From Bacteroidaceae bacterium (lineage in GTDB: Bacteria > Bacteroidota > Bacteroidia > Bacteroidales > Bacteroidaceae): a DNA stretch of 64,000 nt. Positions 45,169 to 54,426 of this stretch are shown piece after piece. The notes under the pieces are model-generated. The model was not told the origin of the DNA. It saw only the letters and a program-made list of their open reading frames with translations, and ran no database searches. Made by a program: the position numbers and the translations under genes. How positions within the stretch are numbered: position 1 is the stretch's first letter; each line of letters begins with the position of its first letter. Location: contig JAFUFW010000016.1 in assembly GCA_017469685.1 (NCBI GenBank), positions 1 through 64,000 on the forward strand, read 5' to 3'.

Positions 45169-45714
45169 ATGAGATACATAAAGTCTTTATTAATTATTCT
45201 TGTCTGTTCCTTCCTTTGTCTGACAGCATATGCTGTTGGTGGGCATAAGTTGTTCATCCTTCTCATAGACGGCAAATCAGATGCCTTCTTATTGAAGGAG
45301 AAACCGGTGGTGACCTTCGACGGTGAGAGCGTTCACATTAAGAGTGCTCAGATGGAAACCACTATGCCCTATAAATATAAAGATGTTGAGAAGTTCTACT
45401 TCGATGTCGTCCAGGATGAGATTATAGACTCGACGCAAGTTGACCCGAAACCAGTTGACCCCGATGCCATAGATGAGCTGAAGGATGAGAACAAACCTGA
45501 GCAGGTCCTTACTTTCGCCTACGACGGCCGTACGGTGCAGATAAAGGGACTGGGTAATGCGCCGAAGGTGGCGGTATTCAACACCACAGGCGTGCGCATG
45601 CAGCCCCGCATGAACATCACTTCCACTGCCGTAACGTTCTCCGTCGCCGACATGCCCGCAGGCATCTATGTGGTACGCGCTGGCGACAGGTCGTTCAAGA
45701 TAATAAAGAAATGA
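45169..45714 (+). CDS. Secreted protein with T9SS-type C-terminal sorting tail
   Basis: The product is 181 residues with a signal peptide (S-L-L-I-I-L-V-C-S-F-L-C-L-T-A-Y-A). Two beta-rich parts surround a D-P-K-P-V-D-P-D linker. The last 80 residues read F-A-Y-D-G-R-T-V-Q-I-K-G-L-G, V-F-N-T-T-G-V-R, and finish M-P-A-G-I-Y-V-V-R-A-G-D-R-S-F-K-I-I-K-K, the pattern of type A sorting domains recognised by type IX secretion. It follows the FISUMP gene after 10 nt and overlaps the next start (ATGA), so all are one operon. Confidence 0.7.
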   Translation: MRYIKSLLIILVCSFLCLTAYAVGGHKLFILLIDGKSDAFLLKEKPVVTFDGESVHIKSAQMETTMPYKYKDVEKFYFDVVQDEIIDSTQVDPKPVDPDAIDELKDENKPEQVLTFAYDGRTVQIKGLGNAPKVAVFNTTGVRMQPRMNITSTAVTFSVADMPAGIYVVRAGDRSFKIIKK

Positions 45715-46442
45715 AGAAGATAATAATCATAATTGCTGCTGCAGCCCTGCTTCTGCCATCGTGCAAGGGCGGGCTGATGGGTGCCTTCTCCGGCGCCGAC
45801 AGCACGTCAGTGGCCGACAGCGACTCACTGGCTCCGCGTGTGCTCACGTCGGTGTTCGGGCATATCCCGGGCATCTACGAGGCTGAGATGCGGGCTATCA
45901 CCGAGCAGGCGCGGGCAGAGGCCGGCAACAATGCCGACAACATACGCGGCATCATGGCCAATCTGGCCGACTCCGCCTATCAGGTGGCTGAGGAGAAGGC
46001 GATGAGCGAGATCGTCAGCATGCAGGGCGGCATCATCCGCTGCACGGCCGACGAGGGGCTGCCCTACAAGGTGGCGCCCGAAGCGTCGGTGCTCACCGTG
46101 CTGCTGCCGAAGCTGCAGAACGTAGGCGGCGAGGAGCGCGTCTTCCTGCAGATGGAGTTCACGCCCGACAGTGTGGCCAGTAAGGCATACTACGTACTCA
46201 CGGGCAGCGAGGGTAAGATAGCCACAGGCACCATAGCCTTGCCTCTGACGAAAGAGCCGACGAAGGTCACAGCCGTCATCGTGGCCCCCAACGCCCCTGC
46301 CAAATACCTCGAGGCCTGCTCCGAGATCCACTTCACCGACCAGAAGACCTACACCAAGCTGCGTGAGTTCGTCAAGGACCGCCAGAAGATATGGCGCGCA
46401 ACGTACGCCAAGGAGCTGGGGATAGAGATTGAGGAGGATTGA
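45711..46442 (+). CDS. Lipoprotein of unknown function
   Basis: The product is 243 residues with a lipoprotein signal (A-A-A-L-L-L-P-S-C-K-G-G, Cys18). After a low-complexity spacer, residues about 45-110 are helical and the rest is beta-rich (A-P-E-A-S-V-L-T-V-L-L-P-K-L and V-F-L-Q-M-E-F-T-P-D-S). No family was recognised. Its ATG overlaps the preceding stop. It ends the operon; no clear hairpin follows, and an A/T-rich gap of 118 nt precedes the OmpA gene. Confidence 0.65.
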   Translation: MKKIIIIIAAAALLLPSCKGGLMGAFSGADSTSVADSDSLAPRVLTSVFGHIPGIYEAEMRAITEQARAEAGNNADNIRGIMANLADSAYQVAEEKAMSEIVSMQGGIIRCTADEGLPYKVAPEASVLTVLLPKLQNVGGEERVFLQMEFTPDSVASKAYYVLTGSEGKIATGTIALPLTKEPTKVTAVIVAPNAPAKYLEACSEIHFTDQKTYTKLREFVKDRQKIWRATYAKELGIEIEED

Positions 46443-46560
46443 AGATTGAAGATTGAAAATTGAGAATTGTAAAAAGAAATATCGAGATAAATAGAAAAGA
46501 GTATTAACTTTAAAGACAACGAAAATCAATTATTAACCCTTTATTAAAAACAAAACGGAA

Positions 46561-47676
46561 ATGAAAAAGTTTATGTTTTTGGCAGCAATGCTGTTTGCTG
46601 CATTCACCACGGCTTCCGCTCAGGAGGACCAGGTAATCGAAGAGTTCCAGCCCCACTGGTTCCTGCAGCTGCAGGGCGGCGGTGCCTACACCCTCGGTGA
46701 GGCCAAGTTCAAGGATCTCCTCTCTCCTGCAGCCCAGGTGGCCGTAGGCTATCAGTTCAACCCCGTGCTCGGTCTGCGCCTGCAGGGTAGCGGCTGGGAG
46801 AGCAAGGGCGGTTGGGTAAGCCACCCCAAGGTAGACTACAAGTGGAACTACGCCAGCGCAGGTCTCGACCTGAAGGTCAGCCTCACAAACCTCATCGGTG
46901 GCTGGAAGCCCAAGCGTTTTCTCAACATGGGCCTTATCCTCGGCGGTGCAGCCAATATCGCATGGAACAACGACGAAGCTCAGGATCTTCAGGCTGTCCT
47001 GGCTGATATGCCTCCTGTGTTCGATAAGGACGGCTACACCCACGAGCTCGAATATCTGTGGGACGGCACGAAGGTTCGCCCTGTCGGCCGCGTAGGTCTT
47101 GACTTCGACTTCCGCTGTTCCGACCGCGTAGCCATCACCCTCGAAGGCAACGCCAACGTCATCTCCGACAAGTACAACTCGAAGAAGGCCGAGAAGAAGA
47201 TGAAGGCAGACTGGTACTTCAACGCCCTGCTTGGTGTGAAGGTTGCCCTCGGTCCCACCGTGAAGCGCACCATCATCCCCGCTCCCGTCATCGAGGAGCC
47301 CGCTCCCGTCGTTGAGGAGCCGAAGCCCGTTGTCAAGCCCGAGCCCGTCAAGAAGCCCGAGATGCGCACCGAGATCTTCTACGCTATCCGCGAGACCGTT
47401 GCCGTCGGCACCGAGGCTGCCAAGCTCGAGAACCTTATCGCCTTCCTGAAGGCTAACCCCGAGACGAAGGTCAGCGTTACCAGCTATGCCGACGCCGGCA
47501 CCGGTAACCCGAAGATCAACCAGATGTACGCTTCGAAGCGCGCCGAGAACGTTGCCAAGGCTCTCACCGAGGCTGGCATCGACGCAGCCCGCATCACCGT
47601 CGACAGCAAGGGTGACACCGTTCAGCCCTTCGCTGAGAACGACAAGAACCGCGTCAGCATCGCTATCGCAAAGTAA
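46561..47676 (+). CDS. OmpA-family outer-membrane protein
   Basis: The product is 371 residues: a signal peptide (M-K-K-F-M-F-L-A-A-M-L-F-A-A-F-T-T-A-S-A), an eight-stranded-type beta barrel (about 25-235), a proline-rich linker with P-A-P-V-x-E-E-P repeats (about 240-272), and a C-terminal OmpA-like domain. The barrel holds the outer membrane; the C-terminal domain binds peptidoglycan in this family. The usual N-x-x-x-x-x-x-R-R motif is altered to N-Q-M-Y-A-S-K-R-A near the end. The leader carries T-T-A-A-C-C-C-T-T-T-A-T-T as at 37871-37883. A terminator follows. Confidence 0.8.
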   Translation: MKKFMFLAAMLFAAFTTASAQEDQVIEEFQPHWFLQLQGGGAYTLGEAKFKDLLSPAAQVAVGYQFNPVLGLRLQGSGWESKGGWVSHPKVDYKWNYASAGLDLKVSLTNLIGGWKPKRFLNMGLILGGAANIAWNNDEAQDLQAVLADMPPVFDKDGYTHELEYLWDGTKVRPVGRVGLDFDFRCSDRVAITLEGNANVISDKYNSKKAEKKMKADWYFNALLGVKVALGPTVKRTIIPAPVIEEPAPVVEEPKPVVKPEPVKKPEMRTEIFYAIRETVAVGTEAAKLENLIAFLKANPETKVSVTSYADAGTGNPKINQMYASKRAENVAKALTEAGIDAARITVDSKGDTVQPFAENDKNRVSIAIAK

Positions 47677-47736
47677 TTTGGATTAGAGATTAGAGCTTTT
47701 TGGTTTTAATTTAGTCTTTAATCCTCGAATATTTAA

Positions 47737-47775
47737 AAAAAGAGGCCCGCCATGTAACGGCGGGTCTTTTTTTTT
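47737..47775 (+). terminator. Intrinsic terminator after the OmpA-family gene
   Basis: A GC-rich stem around CCCGCC/GGCGGG with flanking A/T pairs and G-U pairs, 7-nt loop, then nine T. It lies directly before the -7 box of the next gene. Confidence 0.9.
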
Positions 47776-47777
47776 GT

Positions 47778-47785
47778 TAACTTTG
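47778..47785 (+). promoter_or_regulatory. -7 box TAACTTTG for the OPT transporter
   Basis: It fits TAnnTTTG; the -33 region is occupied by the terminator stem and has no TTTG. It lies 56 nt before the ATG. Confidence 0.5.
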
Positions 47786-47841
47786 CGGCGCAGTATATCG
47801 AGCGGGCCATTTTTCCGGTCTGCTAACACATTATTCATACA

Positions 47842-49800
47842 ATGGAACAGAACGAACGAATGCAGTTGCCTGAGAACGCCTTCCGCGAGATGCGCGAGGG
47901 CGAGCAGTATGAACCTCTTATGAGCCCAGAGCGCGAATATCCTGAGGTGAACGCTTGGAGCGTGTCGTGGGGCATCGTCATGGCCGTGCTCTTCTCGGCC
48001 GCAGCCGCCTACCTCGGCTTGAAAGTCGGTCAGGTCTTCGAGGCCGCGATTCCCATCGCCATCATCGCAGTTGGCTTGAGCACTGCCGCACATCGTAAGG
48101 GCGCGTTGGGCGAGAATGTCATCATCCAGAGTATCGGTGCCTCGTCTGGTGTCATCGTGGCTGGTGCCATCTTCACTCTGCCAGCGCTCTATATCCTGCA
48201 GGCCAAATACCCCGACATCACAGTCAATTTCATGCAGGTGTTCCTTGCCTCACTGCTTGGCGGCTGCCTTGGCATCCTCTTCCTCATTCCTTTCCGCCGC
48301 TATTTCGTCAAGGAGATGCATGGCAAGTACCCCTTCCCCGAGGCCACGGCTACAACGCAGGTGCTTGTTAGCGGCCAGCAGGGTGGCTCACAGGCCCGTC
48401 CTCTCATCTGGGCGGCCGCTGTCGGCGGACTGTATGACTTTATCGTGTCGACCTTCGGCTGGTGGCACGAGACTCTCTCCACCCGCATGACGACCTGGGG
48501 CGAGGCCGTGGCACAGAAGGCCAAGCTCACCTTCTCGATCAACACCGGCGCTGCCGTTCTCGGCCTGGGCTATATCGTAGGTCTGAAGTACGCCGCCATC
48601 ATCTGTGCCGGCAGCCTGTTCGTATGGTGGTTCCTTATCCCCCTGTTGGGTATGACTACAGTCGACAGCGTCATGCTCTCGCAGATGGATCCCCAGTATA
48701 TCTTCACCAACTATGCCCGCTACATAGGCATCGGCGCTATTGCCATGGCCGGTGTCATCGGCATCGTCAAGAGCTGGGGCGTCATCAAGAGCGCTGTAGG
48801 TCTGGCCGGCCGCGAGCTTCGCGGCAAGGGCAAGGATGTCGCCGCTGCGACGCTCCGCACTGACCGCGACCTGAACATGCGTTTCCTTGCGATTGCCGTC
48901 ATCGCAGCCCTTGCTGTCGTGTTCGTCTTCTTCTATTTCGGCCTAATCCACAATCTGGCTCAGGCTCTCGTTGCATGGCTTGTGGTTACGTTGATAGCCT
49001 TCCTTTTCACCACTGTAGCTGCCAACGCTATTGCCATTGTGGGCACTAATCCCGTCTCGGGCATGACGCTCATGACGCTTATCATCGCTTCAATCGTTCT
49101 CGTAGCCGTGGGTCTGAAAGGCACCAGCGGCATCGTAGCCTCGATGGTTATCGGCGGTGTCGTGTGCACGGCGCTGTCTATGGCCGGCGGTTTCATCACC
49201 GACCTTAAGATCGGCTATTGGCTTGGCACTACTCCTGCCAAGCAGGAGACGTGGAAGTTCCTCGGCACGCTCGTCTCGGCGGCCACCGTGGGCGGCGTCA
49301 TCATCATCCTCAACAAGACCTACGGCTTCACGGGTGAGCACGCTCTCGTAGCTCCTCAGGCCAACGCCATGGCCGCAGTCATAGAACCCTTGATGATGGG
49401 GCAGGGCGCCCCCTGGACTCTTTATGGCGTCGGTGCCGTTCTGGCCCTGTTGCTTAATGTCCTCGACGTGCCCGTGTTGGCCTTTGCCCTCGGCATGTTC
49501 ATCCCCTTGGAGCTTAACGTACCCCTTGTCGTAGGCGGTGCTGTTCACTGGCTTGTCTCCCACCGCTCTGCCGATGCAACCATCAACAAAGCGCGCAGCG
49601 AGCGCGGCACCCTGATTGCCAGCGGCTTCATAGCCGGCGGCGCACTGATGGGCGTTGTCGCTGCTCTGCTCAGGTTCCTCGAAGTGAACCTCGTCAACGA
49701 GGCCTGGATGGCCAATCCCCTTTCGGAGGTGCTCTCGATAGTCGCCTATGTGCTCCTGATTATATATATGGTCGTTGCAAGCGTGCGGGCGAAGGAGTAA
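47842..49800 (+). CDS. OPT-family oligopeptide transporter
   Basis: The product is 652 residues with about 15 hydrophobic segments. N-terminal cytoplasmic residues include P-E-R-E-Y-P-E-V-N, followed by W-S-V-S-W-G-I-V-M-A-V-L-F-S-A-A-A-A-Y-L-G-L-K, the entry of bacterial OPT proteins, and later A-T-A-T-T-Q-V-L-V-S-G-Q-Q-G-G. The family imports small peptides or metal chelates; the substrate here is not known. It is a single-gene unit. Three-and-a-half palindromes follow its stop. Confidence 0.9.
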   Translation: MEQNERMQLPENAFREMREGEQYEPLMSPEREYPEVNAWSVSWGIVMAVLFSAAAAYLGLKVGQVFEAAIPIAIIAVGLSTAAHRKGALGENVIIQSIGASSGVIVAGAIFTLPALYILQAKYPDITVNFMQVFLASLLGGCLGILFLIPFRRYFVKEMHGKYPFPEATATTQVLVSGQQGGSQARPLIWAAAVGGLYDFIVSTFGWWHETLSTRMTTWGEAVAQKAKLTFSINTGAAVLGLGYIVGLKYAAIICAGSLFVWWFLIPLLGMTTVDSVMLSQMDPQYIFTNYARYIGIGAIAMAGVIGIVKSWGVIKSAVGLAGRELRGKGKDVAAATLRTDRDLNMRFLAIAVIAALAVVFVFFYFGLIHNLAQALVAWLVVTLIAFLFTTVAANAIAIVGTNPVSGMTLMTLIIASIVLVAVGLKGTSGIVASMVIGGVVCTALSMAGGFITDLKIGYWLGTTPAKQETWKFLGTLVSAATVGGVIIILNKTYGFTGEHALVAPQANAMAAVIEPLMMGQGAPWTLYGVGAVLALLLNVLDVPVLAFALGMFIPLELNVPLVVGGAVHWLVSHRSADATINKARSERGTLIASGFIAGGALMGVVAALLRFLEVNLVNEAWMANPLSEVLSIVAYVLLIIYMVVASVRAKE

Positions 49801-49815
49801 TATGGCGGCATCCAG

Positions 49816-49895
49816 AACCCTTAAGGGTTATGCGCCGAACCCTTAAGGGTTATTGCCAAAACCCTTAAGGGTTTTCCACGAAACCCTTGACCCTT
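49816..49895. repeat. Array of AACCCTTAAGGGTT palindromes at 22-bp period
   Basis: Perfect 14-bp palindromes start at 49816, 49838 and 49860, and a degenerate fourth at 49882: exactly 22 bp apart each time, two helical turns. The array lies 16 nt after the OPT stop and about 60 nt before the GH2 start. It could be an operator array for the GH2 gene or a terminator cluster for OPT. No -7 box was found between the array and 49955. Confidence 0.6.
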
Positions 49896-49954
49896 TTCCT
49901 GCGGAGCCTTGAGCATTCTGAAAACACACGTATAACATTCATTACCTTATAACG

Positions 49955-52900
49955 ATGAAAAGAATATTTTTTGCCTTAGCCCTCGTCACGCTGAGCCTTG
50001 CTTCAGTGGCCCAGGAGTGGCAGCGCCTGTCAGCTCCCGTGATGACACCCTGGGGCGAGCAGCTCGACCCCGAGCATGTGTGGCAGGAATACCCACGTCC
50101 GCAGCTCGTGCGCCCTGACTGGATGAACCTCAACGGCGTATGGAGCTATTTCCGCCGCGATAACGCTGTTCGCCTTACGGCAGAGCCCGTGGTGAGCCGT
50201 TTCAATAAGAGCATACTCGTGCCCTTCGGTGTGGAGTCGGCCCTTTCGGGCATCATGCACTCCGACCTCGGCACCACAGCCAACTCCACGCTGATGTACC
50301 GCCGCACGTTCACGCTCACCGATGCGTTCAAGAACCGCCGCGTGCTGCTCCATTTCGGAGCCGTCGACTGGCGCTGCGCTGTCTACGTCAACCGCACGAA
50401 GGTTGCAGAGCACGACGGTGGCAACGACCCCTTCACCGTCGACATCACACAGGCACTGCTCCCCGAAGGCGAGCAAGAGTTGCAGGTGGCCGTCTACGAT
50501 CCCAGCAGCCGAGGCGGCCAGCCGCGCGGCAAGCAGACCACCAACCCCGGCGGCATCTGGTATGTCAGCTGCAGTGGCATCTGGCAGACGGTGTGGCTGG
50601 AACCTGTCAACGAGAACTACGTTGAGCGCTACGAAGTCGTCCCCGATGCCGCGAGCGGCACGGTGCGCGTGCGCGTCATCGCCAACAACCCAACGTGCAA
50701 GTACCAGCTCATAGCCCGCGACGGAGAGGACATCGTGGCCACCTCTGAGCGCGTGCCCGCCGGCGAGGAGGTGACGCTCGTCATCCCCGACGCCAAACTA
50801 TGGTCGCCCGACTCCCCCTTCCTCTACAACCTCGACATCGTGCTATGCAATACGGATTGCCAGGAGTGCGACCGCGCCCGCGGCTACTTCGGCCTGCGCA
50901 CCCTCACGACGGCAATGATCGATGGTCATCCCGCCTTCCTGCTCAACGGCAAGCCCCTCTTCATGTACGGGCCGCTGGATCAGGGCTGGTGGCCTGATGG
51001 CCTTCTGACGCCCCCGTCCTACGAGGCTATGATTTATGATCTTCAGACTATCAAGTCGTTAGGCATGAACATGGTGCGTAAGCATATCAAGGTGGAGCCC
51101 GACCTCTGGTACGAATGGTGCGACCGCAACGGCCTCATCGTGTGGCAGGACATGCCCAACGGGAGCGAGAGCGGCAACCTCGGCAGCAAGGACGAGCTCC
51201 AGCATATCTTCTACTCTGAGAGCGAGCGCATCGTGACGGCCCTGAAGCAACACCCGTGCATCTGCGTCTGGGTGCCCTACAACGAGGGTTGGGGCCAGGA
51301 TGCTGGCGCCGGTGCCGGTCACACCATGCGTGGCTACCTCGTCGTCCGCAACGCCGATGCCGATCATGGACGCCTGATGAATGCCGCGTCCGGCTGGACC
51401 GACTTCCAGATAGGCGACATCACCGATGCCCACAGCTACCCCTCGCCCAACGGCACTTCCAACCCCGGCAACAACCGCGTCAACGTCTGCGGCGAGTTCG
51501 GCGGAATAACCTACCTCATCGACGGTCACCTCTGGGCTGGCAGTCAGCAGGTCTACACATCAGTCGACAACAGTCAGGACTATACCGAGCGCTTCAACCA
51601 GTACACCTCAGCGCTGCAAAGCCTGCAGCTCGAAAAGGGCCTCTGGGCCGCCGTCTACACGCAGATCACCGACGTAGAGCAGGAAGTCAACGGCATACTC
51701 ACCTACGACCGCAAGGTCCTGAAAGTGGATGCCGACCAGCTCGCGTCAATCCGCAAGAACGTGGAGCAGACCATCAACTCGCGCCTGAGCGGAGCTACGA
51801 GCGTAGTGGCAGCTGCCGACAATGCCACAAACGTTTACTGGCGCTACACCACGGATGAGCCTGCAACCGGCTGGGAACAACCCGACTTCGACGACAGCGC
51901 GTGGAAGCGCGGCATGGCAGGCTTCGGCGACATCAGTCAGCCCGCAGCCCGCGTACATACCAAATGGAGCACGCCCGAGATATGGATACGCCGCTCCTTC
52001 ACCCTCGACGGCATCAGCGCCGCCGACCTCCCTCGCCTCTGCCTGCGCCTGTTCTACGACGAGGATTCTGAGGTCTACATCAACGGCGTACTGGCCTTCA
52101 GCATCACAGGCTACAACACCACCTACCAGCTATTCGACATCTCAGAAGCCGCACGCAGGACCCTTAATCTCGACGGAGAGAACGTCATCGCCATACACAC
52201 TCTGCAGACCAGCGGCGGGCAGTACATAGACGCCGGCTTCAGTCTACGCTCCTACACCCCCAACAGCGAACTCACGCCGCAGCCCATGGCCATGCTTAAC
52301 CGTCCTGCACCAGCCGAGGATCCGGCCCACGCTTACCTCCTGTGCTATTCCAAGACCACTGACGATAAGCTCTACTATGCCAGCAGTCTCGACGGACAGA
52401 CGTGGCAAAGCGTCAACGACGGCAAACCCGTCTTCGGCCACGCCGATGGCCAGCCTGCAGTAGTGCGCCCTTTTATCCGTAGGCTGGAGGACGAAAGCGG
52501 CACGCCCACCTTCCATCTCGTCTTCGGAGGCTCTGCCGATGCCCCCGGCCTATACCATTTCATCTCCAAGGACCTCGTCACGTGGACTACCGTAGGCCCC
52601 GGCGGCGGCCAGGTCAACACCAGCCCTGTCGAAGGTCCTGAGGTGGAACTCGATGCCACTACCGGCTACTATTTCTACTATTGGACAGCTCGCTCCGGCT
52701 CAACCTACGTGCCTCAGTGGATTCGCACCAATAACTTCCAGAACTTCACCCGGCCCACGAGCTTCTTCACCCCCGGCTCATCCGTGCGCGACCTCCACGT
52801 CTTCAAGACCGACCAGCAGTACATAGCCCTCTATACCGACCCCGACAATCAGGGCCTCTGTATGGCTCAGTCTGCTACAATCAATCCCTCGCGAGGCAAG

Positions 52901-53326
52901 TTCCGCGATTTCAAGCGCGTATTCCCTAACAGCCGCAAGCTCTTCACGCCGGCAACCTTCCCGTCGTTCGACGGCAAAGGCTGGCTGCTCTTCGGCGCAG
53001 AGGACGGCAACCTCGAGTTCTACTGCGCCGCCACGGCCGCAGCCGCCGACCTCACATGGCTTTTCTCTGACTACGCCGTCAGCGGCTTCCCGTCCGATGC
53101 CAACGGCGGAAAGGTCCTCGTCGTCAGTCGCGACGAACTGCAGCGCATCACCGACACCATCGTAGGCATAGGCAATCTGCGCGCAGCCAACCCGCACGAA
53201 GGTCGCGCCCCAGGCGTCTACACCCTTGCCGGCCAGCGCGTAGGCAATTCAGTATCCAAGGGCATGAGCACAAGTCTGCCTAAGGGCGTATATATCACCG
53301 GCGGGCGCAAGGTGCTGGTGAAGTAA
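49955..53326 (+). CDS. Secreted GH2 glycoside hydrolase fused to a beta-propeller and T9SS tail
   Basis: The product is 1123 residues. The order is: signal peptide (F-F-A-L-A-L-V-T-L-S-L-A-S-V-A-Q); a GH2 jelly-roll with W-M-N-L-N-G-V-W (about 45-220); an Ig-like region; and a TIM barrel with acid/base Glu444 in W-V-P-Y-N-E-G-W and nucleophile Glu514 in V-C-G-E-F-G-G. A second jelly-roll follows (D-D-S-A-W-K-R-G-M-A-G-F-G, about 620-770), then a five-bladed-propeller-like domain (L-L-C-Y-S-K-T-T-D-D-K-L-Y-Y-A-S-S, K-D-L-V-T-W) and a tail ending L-P-K-G-V-Y-I-T-G-G-R-K-V-L-V-K like T9SS sorting signals. Both catalytic Glu are kept, so it should be active. The sugar specificity is unknown. Confidence 0.85.
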   Translation: MKRIFFALALVTLSLASVAQEWQRLSAPVMTPWGEQLDPEHVWQEYPRPQLVRPDWMNLNGVWSYFRRDNAVRLTAEPVVSRFNKSILVPFGVESALSGIMHSDLGTTANSTLMYRRTFTLTDAFKNRRVLLHFGAVDWRCAVYVNRTKVAEHDGGNDPFTVDITQALLPEGEQELQVAVYDPSSRGGQPRGKQTTNPGGIWYVSCSGIWQTVWLEPVNENYVERYEVVPDAASGTVRVRVIANNPTCKYQLIARDGEDIVATSERVPAGEEVTLVIPDAKLWSPDSPFLYNLDIVLCNTDCQECDRARGYFGLRTLTTAMIDGHPAFLLNGKPLFMYGPLDQGWWPDGLLTPPSYEAMIYDLQTIKSLGMNMVRKHIKVEPDLWYEWCDRNGLIVWQDMPNGSESGNLGSKDELQHIFYSESERIVTALKQHPCICVWVPYNEGWGQDAGAGAGHTMRGYLVVRNADADHGRLMNAASGWTDFQIGDITDAHSYPSPNGTSNPGNNRVNVCGEFGGITYLIDGHLWAGSQQVYTSVDNSQDYTERFNQYTSALQSLQLEKGLWAAVYTQITDVEQEVNGILTYDRKVLKVDADQLASIRKNVEQTINSRLSGATSVVAAADNATNVYWRYTTDEPATGWEQPDFDDSAWKRGMAGFGDISQPAARVHTKWSTPEIWIRRSFTLDGISAADLPRLCLRLFYDEDSEVYINGVLAFSITGYNTTYQLFDISEAARRTLNLDGENVIAIHTLQTSGGQYIDAGFSLRSYTPNSELTPQPMAMLNRPAPAEDPAHAYLLCYSKTTDDKLYYASSLDGQTWQSVNDGKPVFGHADGQPAVVRPFIRRLEDESGTPTFHLVFGGSADAPGLYHFISKDLVTWTTVGPGGGQVNTSPVEGPEVELDATTGYYFYYWTARSGSTYVPQWIRTNNFQNFTRPTSFFTPGSSVRDLHVFKTDQQYIALYTDPDNQGLCMAQSATINPSRGKFRDFKRVFPNSRKLFTPATFPSFDGKGWLLFGAEDGNLEFYCAATAAAADLTWLFSDYAVSGFPSDANGGKVLVVSRDELQRITDTIVGIGNLRAANPHEGRAPGVYTLAGQRVGNSVSKGMSTSLPKGVYITGGRKVLVK

Positions 53327-53401
53327 TGCGGATATCGTGCCAGGGCTGTTAGTCTTGAGCCAAAGAATATTTTAAACATTTCAATAGTCCAACTTATAAT
53401 T

Positions 53402-54409
53402 ATGTCATTAATCGAGAAAATCATCGCACGGGCGCAGGCCAACCCCCAGCGCATCATTCTGCCCGAGGCTGAAGAGGAACGCACACTCATCGCAGCCGAC
53501 AAGGCCCTGGCCGACCGCCTGGCCGACCTCATCCTCATCGGTAATCCAGAAAAAGTCTATGCTCTCGCCGAGAAGCACGGCCTGACGCACATAGGCGAGG
53601 CCACGCTCATCGACCCCGAGAACTTCGAACGCTCTGAGGAACTGGCCCAACTGCTCTGCGAACTGCGCAAGAGCAAAGGCATGACAATCGAGCAGGCTCG
53701 CGAGCTCGTGAAGAACCCGCTATACCTCGGATGCATGATCATCAAGACAGAAGGTGCCGACGGCCAGATCTCAGGAGCACTCTCCACCACTGGCGAGACC
53801 CTCCGCCCAGCCCTGCAGATCATCAAATGCTCCCCGGGCATCACCTGCGTCAGCGGAGCCATGCTTCTCATCACCGACCGTCCCGAATATGGCGAGAACG
53901 GCGTCCTCGTCGTGGGCGACGTAGCCGTGACCCCCACGCCCGATGCCGATCAGCTCGCACAAATCGCCGTTTGCACAGCCCAGACCGCAAAGAGCGTGGC
54001 AGGCTTTGAAGACCCGCGTGTTGCCATGCTCAGCTTCTCCACCAAGGGCTCGGCCAAGCACGAAGTGGTCGACAAGGTCGTTGAGGCTACCCGCCTGGCC
54101 AAGGAGCGCTGCCCCGAACTGAAAGTCGACGGCGAGCTGCAGGCCGACGCCGCCCTCGTACCCGCCGTAGGTGAGAAGAAAGCGCCCGGCAGCGCCATTG
54201 CCGGCCACGCCAATGTCCTCGTCTATCCCAACCTTGAAGTGGGCAACATCAGCTACAAGCTCGTCCAGCGCCTCGGCGGTGCCATAGCCATCGGACCTAT
54301 CCTCCAGGGCATTGCCCGTCCCGTCAACGACCTCAGCCGCGGCTGTTCTGTCGACGATATTTACTACCTGATAGCCATCACGGCCTGCCAGGCCATGGAC
54401 GCTCGCTGA
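53402..54409 (+). CDS. pta: Phosphate acetyltransferase
   Basis: The product is 335 residues, the short form with only the PTA/PTB catalytic domain. It interconverts acetyl-CoA and acetyl phosphate, feeding AckA for ATP. Conserved parts: I-I-A-R-A-Q-A-N-P-Q-R-I-I-L-P-E, G-C-M-I-I-K-T-E-G-A-D-G-Q-I-S-G-A, F-S-T-K-G-S-A-K-H-E and K-A-P-G-S-A-I-A-G-H-A-N-V. The stop overlaps a 22-bp palindrome. ackA would normally follow directly; here a four-helix-bundle gene is between them. Confidence 0.96.
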   Translation: MSLIEKIIARAQANPQRIILPEAEEERTLIAADKALADRLADLILIGNPEKVYALAEKHGLTHIGEATLIDPENFERSEELAQLLCELRKSKGMTIEQARELVKNPLYLGCMIIKTEGADGQISGALSTTGETLRPALQIIKCSPGITCVSGAMLLITDRPEYGENGVLVVGDVAVTPTPDADQLAQIAVCTAQTAKSVAGFEDPRVAMLSFSTKGSAKHEVVDKVVEATRLAKERCPELKVDGELQADAALVPAVGEKKAPGSAIAGHANVLVYPNLEVGNISYKLVQRLGGAIAIGPILQGIARPVNDLSRGCSVDDIYYLIAITACQAMDAR

Positions 54410-54425
54410 ACGCGCGCGTTCAGCG
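54404..54425. repeat. Perfect 22-bp palindrome at the 3' end of pta
   Basis: CGCTGAACGCG (54404-54414) is exactly repeated inverted at 54415-54425, centred on CGCG, and includes the stop codon. No T-run follows. It marks the left border of the four-helix-bundle cassette. Confidence 0.6.
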
Positions 54426-54426
54426 G

